Positions 60,085-64,000 of a stretch of 64,000 bases of DNA are shown piece by piece. How positions within the stretch are numbered: the stretch's first letter is position 1; each line of letters starts with the position of its first letter. The notes below the pieces were generated by a model. That model was given only the letters and a program-made list of their open reading frames with translations. It ran no database searches and had not been told where the DNA came from. The position numbers and the translations under genes are program-made. Source of the stretch: an uncultured Eubacteriales bacterium (GTDB taxonomy: Bacteria; Bacillota; Clostridia; Lachnospirales; Cellulosilyticaceae); assembly GCA_900551325.1 (NCBI GenBank), contig URVM01000018.1, forward strand, positions 1-64,000. Direction: 5' to 3'.

Positions 60085-61176
60085 ATGAAAAAGAAGATAA
60101 TAGGATTGATCATTTTGGCAGTTATAGGTGCCAAAGTAGTTCATATCATTCAAGAAAACTATATTAAAAATGTAATAATCGAAACAGAAGCAAAAGAAAT
60201 AGAAGATACTTTTTATAATAAATATGAAATGATGACCTTAGAAGCTATAAAGGAACATCTTCAGCATGGGAATTTATTGTATAGTAAGGATAATGTGGTA
60301 ACTGAAGTACAGATTCTATATATGGAATACTTACTAAAAAATGATTATGAAACATTATTTAAACAAACTTTAGAGGAAGTCTTAACAAGATTTAAAACAG
60401 AAGAAAAACTTATATCTGTAGGTGGCCATATAGCAGAACAAAATCATATTGATAATATTCCAAAAGCCTCTTTAAAAGATAATTTAAGGATTTATAAGCT
60501 GACTATGAAAGCCTATAAATTATGGGATAATGAATACTATAAGAAGATTGGTTTAGAAGTTGCCGAAAGAATATATAAATATAATACAAAAGAGGATAGG
60601 CTTTATTCTTATCATGATGGAATAGAAGAAATAGAAAATCAAGAAATTGCCCTAGCTGATTTAGACTTAAAAGCTATTGCTTTATTATATGAAGAAGATG
60701 AGAGTTGGCAAAGTATATTCCAAAAGAGTAAAGATATTGTAGAAAAGGCATACATAAGTAATGATTTTCCTCTATACTATACATACTATAACTATGAACA
60801 AAAGAAATATAATACTTTAGATAAGCTTAATATGCAAGAAAGTCTATACATCGTGGAAAGCTTAAGTGAAAGTGGTATATATAAAGAAGAGACCATTAAA
60901 TGGTTGAAGGATCAGATTAAAGCAGGAGGCATTTATGAACAATACCATGTAAAGACAGGTAGAGTTTCTAGCCACAAAGAAAATATGATTATTTATTCAA
61001 CTATTAGTCAAATTGGTAAAAACATTGGAGATATTGAACTTTACACATTAGGTATAGAAAAAATGTTAAATTTCCAAATAAAAGATAAAACACATGAGTA
61101 TTTTGGTGTTTTTATGGATAAAGATAAAGAAGACATAGATGATTATGAGATGGTACAAGCTTTACTAGCATTCTAA
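60085..61176 (+). CDS. Membrane-anchored helical protein of unknown function
   Basis: The 363 residues start with a hydrophobic anchor or uncleaved signal (KKIIGLIILAVIGAKVVHII). A long alpha-helical domain follows with repeated helix pairs (for example LRIYKLTMKAYKLWDNEYYKKIGLEVAERIYKY and MQESLYIVESLSESG). The pattern of paired helices and short Asp/Tyr-rich connections recalls six-hairpin (GH8-like) glycosidases, but I see no family signature that confirms this. It is monocistronic between glmM and a zinc-ribbon gene. Confidence 0.7.
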   Translation: MKKKIIGLIILAVIGAKVVHIIQENYIKNVIIETEAKEIEDTFYNKYEMMTLEAIKEHLQHGNLLYSKDNVVTEVQILYMEYLLKNDYETLFKQTLEEVLTRFKTEEKLISVGGHIAEQNHIDNIPKASLKDNLRIYKLTMKAYKLWDNEYYKKIGLEVAERIYKYNTKEDRLYSYHDGIEEIENQEIALADLDLKAIALLYEEDESWQSIFQKSKDIVEKAYISNDFPLYYTYYNYEQKKYNTLDKLNMQESLYIVESLSESGIYKEETIKWLKDQIKAGGIYEQYHVKTGRVSSHKENMIIYSTISQIGKNIGDIELYTLGIEKMLNFQIKDKTHEYFGVFMDKDKEDIDDYEMVQALLAF

Positions 61177-61583
61177 AGAGCAAAAAAAAGAAAGCGACAG
61201 GGGAGCTATCGCTTTTAAATAGATATTTAGGGTTTTAATATTTATACAATTAATGTTGGGGTTTTGAGATAATGTTCAATGGGGAGGAATCACAATTATC
61301 TCAATGCTAGTGTAAGCAAATTACAAAGAAGTTATGCAAGAAATATAGAAAAATCTTTTCTCTAAGTTTTATCAAAAAAAGGAAAAAAATTAAGGAATTA
61401 AAAGGTCTTCTTTATAATATAGATATAAGGGGGACAAGTAAAAGAGTACTCCGTATAAGATATGTATTATATATATAGCATAAAATTACCTATATATTAT
61501 TAGGGATAGAGGGTATATAATAGAAGAAGGATACCGGATAATGCTTGAAATATAGGCCGCTTTGGCGGTGGGGGGTGCCTAAA
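61177..61583 (+). other. Intergenic stretch with two hairpins and a candidate promoter
   Basis: AAAGCGA/TCGCTTT at 61190-61216 is a probable terminator of the previous gene. TTGAGATAAT/ATTATCTCAA (about 61265-61304) is a 10-bp stem whose loop contains GGGGAGGAA. TTAAGG and TATAAT with 17-nt spacing lie near 61393-61421 and could drive the zinc-ribbon and rnz genes. Nothing else is supported here. Confidence 0.45.
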
Positions 61584-61817
61584 GTGCAAGAACAGATAAA
61601 ATGCAATTGTTGTGGACAGCCTATTAAGAAGTTGGATGGGCGTAATTATGAAGATCATCTTCATGTAGAAAAGACATGGGGATATTTCTCTTCTAAAGAT
61701 CTTACAAGAGATTCATTTATTATATGTGAAAGATGTTATGATAAATGGATTAAAACTTTTGCCATACCAGTAAATGAGGCACCAGTAATTGAAATCTTCA
61801 CAACTGGAGATGAATAG
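61584..61817 (+). CDS. Small zinc-ribbon-like protein
   Basis: The 77-residue protein has CNCCGQPI near the N terminus and ICERCYDKW later, a pair of CxxC knuckles that should bind zinc. GTG at 61584 is preferred as the start because a G run (GGGGGGT) lies 8 nt upstream. An in-frame TTG at 61545 has no ribosome site. The family is unknown to me. It sits just upstream of rnz but is separated from it by a terminator-like hairpin. Confidence 0.7.
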   Translation: MQEQIKCNCCGQPIKKLDGRNYEDHLHVEKTWGYFSSKDLTRDSFIICERCYDKWIKTFAIPVNEAPVIEIFTTGDE

Positions 61818-61819
61818 AT

Positions 61820-61855
61820 AAAAGGGGGTTGTTATTAAACAACCCCTCTTTTTTG
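61820..61855 (+). terminator. Terminator between the zinc-ribbon gene and rnz
   Basis: AGGGGGTTGTT pairs with AACAACCCCT around an ATTAA-type loop and is followed by TTTTTT. Confidence 0.88.
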
Positions 61856-61927
61856 TATAATGGTAAAGTTGTAACAAGTAGAATAAAAGGATATAATACA
61901 ACTATAAGTCTAGAAAGGATGTATAAC

Positions 61928-62833
61928 ATGTTAGATATTTGTTTACTTGGAACAGGCGGTATGTTGCCACTTCCAGAGCGTTTTTTAACGGCTATGCTTG
62001 CTCGTTTCAATGGAAGAAAGCTTTTAATTGATTGTGGCGAAGGCACACAAGTTACTATGAAAATGTTAGGTTGGGGCTATAAAACTTTAGATATTATTTG
62101 TTTTACACATTATCATGGAGATCATGTAACTGGATTACCAGGATTACTTTTAACTCTAGGAAATGCAGGAAGAGAAGAACCTTTAACTATTATTGGACCT
62201 CCAGGTCTGAAAAGAATAGTAGATGGCTTAACAGTAGTATGTAGAGATATTACATTTGATTTAAATTTAATCGAATTACCATATGAAAAAACAGAATTAG
62301 TTGTAGGTGAGTTTCATATTTCAGTATTACCAGTTCCACATAAGGTACCTTGCTTTAGTTATGTAATTGAAAATAAGAGACAACCAAAATTTGTGGTAGA
62401 AAAAGCAAAAGCAAACCAAGTGCCACAAAAATTTTGGAAGAAGCTTCAACTAGGTGAAACTGTAGAAGATGGAAATACAGTTTATACTCCAGATATGGTA
62501 TTAGGTGAAGAAAGAAAAGGCATTAAAGTCGCTTATTGTACTGACTGTAGACCAATAGAAGAGATGCCTCATTTTATAGAAAATGCTGATTTATTTATAT
62601 GTGAAGGTATGTATATAGAAGATGAATTAGAGCAAGTTAAAAAGTATAAACATATGCTTAGTAGTGAAGCAGCAACACTTGCCAAAAAAGCTAATGTAAA
62701 AGAACTTTGGCTTACACATTTTAGTCCAGCTGTACCAAACTCAAAGATAGATGTTACACCAATAAAGGAGATTTTCCCAAACACTATTGCTGGAATAGAT
62801 CGAATGACTACAACTATAGGATTTGAAGATTAA
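61928..62833 (+). CDS. rnz: Ribonuclease Z (tRNase Z)
   Basis: RNase Z cleaves the 3' trailer of tRNA precursors. The 301-residue metallo-beta-lactamase-fold protein has MLDICLLGTGGMLPLPERF at the N terminus and LLIDCGEGTQVTMKML. The metal motif THYHGDH is at residues 60-66, with VPHKVPCFSYVI and LTHFSPAV later. The start at 61928 follows GAAAGGA; a frame from 61829 runs through the preceding terminator and is rejected. A specialised exosite arm is not obvious in the sequence. Confidence 0.92.
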   Translation: MLDICLLGTGGMLPLPERFLTAMLARFNGRKLLIDCGEGTQVTMKMLGWGYKTLDIICFTHYHGDHVTGLPGLLLTLGNAGREEPLTIIGPPGLKRIVDGLTVVCRDITFDLNLIELPYEKTELVVGEFHISVLPVPHKVPCFSYVIENKRQPKFVVEKAKANQVPQKFWKKLQLGETVEDGNTVYTPDMVLGEERKGIKVAYCTDCRPIEEMPHFIENADLFICEGMYIEDELEQVKKYKHMLSSEAATLAKKANVKELWLTHFSPAVPNSKIDVTPIKEIFPNTIAGIDRMTTTIGFED

Positions 62834-62853
62834 CATTTATAAGGGGGGCAGGA

Positions 62854-63402
62854 ATGAGGAAAGCTCTAGCAGTCTTAATAATGATAAGCGTTTGTAGTAT
62901 TTATTTTATAGCTATGAAAAATAAGGGAGTAGAACAAGTATCTACAGAAGAAACTACTTTCTTAAAAGCTAATGTAGAAATGGATAAACGTATTCAGGAG
63001 ATTACTAAAGAGATAGAAAAAGAGTATCCAAAGACACCTAAGCTTTTAATAGAAACTGCTAATGAAATTATGAAGTTACAATATAGTAAGGAATGGGAGC
63101 CAGAAAGTAAGATAGAAAGTCAAACTCTTTTGGCTCTTCGTCTACTATATAGTGAGGAGTTATTAGCATTAAATAGTTATGAAAAGCAATTAGAGGCTCT
63201 AGAGATGGAGCTTAGTCAAAATCATAAAAAAGACCTTTATTTAAAAGAAGCACGTATAGATAGTATAAAATTTGAAACGGCAGATCATGCACTTGTAAGT
63301 GTTTTGAATGAAACGAATAAAGGTATGCAACAAAGGGAATACACTTTAATCAAAGAAGAAGGCTTGTGGAAAATATACAGTTGGATAGATCTAAACCAAT
63401 AA
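62854..63402 (+). CDS. Membrane-anchored protein of unknown function, next to tsaD
   Basis: The 182 residues have one N-terminal membrane segment (about 4-20, KALAVLIMISVCSIYFI) and a predominantly helical, Glu/Lys-rich extracytoplasmic part. The C terminus is a small beta-rich domain (ALVSVLNETNKGMQQREYTLIKEEGLWKIYSW) that resembles NTF2-like or lipoprotein accessory folds. It lies 20 nt after rnz and 29 nt before tsaD, probably in one operon. I do not assign a function. Confidence 0.75.
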   Translation: MRKALAVLIMISVCSIYFIAMKNKGVEQVSTEETTFLKANVEMDKRIQEITKEIEKEYPKTPKLLIETANEIMKLQYSKEWEPESKIESQTLLALRLLYSEELLALNSYEKQLEALEMELSQNHKKDLYLKEARIDSIKFETADHALVSVLNETNKGMQQREYTLIKEEGLWKIYSWIDLNQ

Positions 63403-63431
63403 GGTGAAGATATACATTTGGAGGAATAAGA

Positions 63432-64000
63432 ATGAAAGAGACAAAAATATTAGCCATTGAAACATCTTGTGATGAGACAGCAGCAGCCGTTGTTGTAAAT
63501 GGAAGAGACGTACGTTCTAATATTATTTCAACACAAATCGACTTACATACTAAGTTTGGTGGTGTTGTACCAGAAATTGCATCACGTATGCACGTGGAGA
63601 AGATAAACTTTGTAATTCGAGAAGCACTAGAAAAAGCAAATATGACTTTAGATGATATAGATGCTATAGGGGTTACCTATGGACCAGGTTTAGTTGGAGC
63701 TTTACTAGTAGGCGTAGTAGCTGCTAAGGCTATAGCTTTTAGTAAAAATATACCTTTAGTAGGTGTCCATCATATAGAAGGACATATTGCAGCTAACTAT
63801 ATCCAGGATAAGACGCTAGAACCACCTTTTCTATGTTTAGTTGTATCAGGTGGGCATACTCACTTAGTTCATGTTAAAGATTATCATAATTATGAAATTA
63901 TGGGAAAAACAAGAGATGACGCAGCGGGAGAAGCTTATGATAAAGTAGCACGTGCTATAGGCCTTAGTTATCCAGGGGGACCAAAGATAGATGCACTTAG
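63432..64000 (+). CDS. tsaD: tRNA t6A threonylcarbamoyltransferase TsaD (5' part, cut by the window end)
   Basis: Only the first 189 codons lie inside the window. They begin MKETKILAIETSCDETAAAV, followed by the TsaD motifs GGVVPEIASRMHVEKI, YGPGLVGALLVGVVAAKA, the metal-binding HHIEGH and LVVSGGHTHLV. TsaD is the catalytic subunit that transfers threonylcarbamoyl to tRNA A37, working with TsaB and TsaE encoded at 43-44 kb. GAGGAATAAGA precedes the ATG. The rest of the gene must lie beyond base 64000. Confidence 0.95.
   Translation, partial: MKETKILAIETSCDETAAAVVVNGRDVRSNIISTQIDLHTKFGGVVPEIASRMHVEKINFVIREALEKANMTLDDIDAIGVTYGPGLVGALLVGVVAAKAIAFSKNIPLVGVHHIEGHIAANYIQDKTLEPPFLCLVVSGGHTHLVHVKDYHNYEIMGKTRDDAAGEAYDKVARAIGLSYPGGPKIDAL

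Noticed and set aside
61820..61927. Earlier start for RNase Z at 61829
   Set aside because: The upstream codons run through a terminator hairpin, and the conserved N terminus and ribosome site begin at 61928.

Overview
The window is chromosomal DNA from an AT-rich Gram-positive anaerobe. Gene content and protein style suggest a Lachnospiraceae/Cellulosilyticum-type member of the Clostridia: strong AGGAGG ribosome binding sites, a PnrA-type nucleoside ABC transporter, the cdaA-cdaR-glmM locus, a UPF0735 ACT protein beside hom, and many glycoside hydrolases. The taxonomic placement is inference. I see no insertion sequence, prophage, CRISPR array, rRNA or tRNA.

Layout. 0-5.7 kb: AraC regulator, GH2 enzyme and DUF4838 protein, a small glycan-degradation locus. 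5.9-12.1 kb: aspartate-family amino acid genes (ACT protein, hom, apgM-like enzyme, lysC, thrB) with tmk between them. 12.2-17.0 kb (minus strand): complete BMP/PnrA-family nucleoside ABC transporter. 17.3-22.9 kb: a small unknown gene, tex, kup and a marR gene. 23.0-27.1 kb: heterodimeric ABC exporter divergent from that marR. 27.3-29.8 kb: MobA-like/ModE-like fusion, C-GCAxxG-C-C protein and TDT transporter. 29.9-32.1 kb: methyltransferase, a MarR regulator flanked by two identical palindromes, and a pirin. 32.5-32.9 kb: cold-shock gene behind a leader hairpin. 33.0-38.3 kb: LacI-type regulator, alpha-glucosidase, PTS EIICB and a DNase I-like phosphodiesterase, with two operators. 38.4-40.0 kb: sialidase (minus).

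40.1-42.0 kb is the most unusual part. Two intergenic transcription units, each with a good sigma-A promoter and a strong terminator, encode no protein. One is about 520 nt and the other about 180 nt, and they flank a HAD phosphatase gene. Their terminator hairpins share an apical architecture: a GCC/GGC clamp around a loop of T-run, A, then G-run. A C-rich loop near the 5' part of the larger RNA is complementary to its own terminator loop (8 bp) and to the terminator loop of the smaller RNA (10 bp including one G-U). I could not assign either to an RNA family I know.

42.2-44.9 kb: FMN riboswitch and ribU, then tsaE-tsaB-rimI. 44.9-53.3 kb: unknown genes, an APC transporter, an FAD oxidoreductase, proA, and a DeoR/MFS/PhnP-like module. 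53.5-60.0 kb: DUF4015 protein, two membrane proteins, cdaA-cdaR and glmM. 60-64 kb: unknown anchored protein, zinc-ribbon protein, rnz, another anchored protein and the start of tsaD, cut by the window end. The t6A genes are therefore split, with tsaEB/rimI about 19 kb upstream of tsaD.
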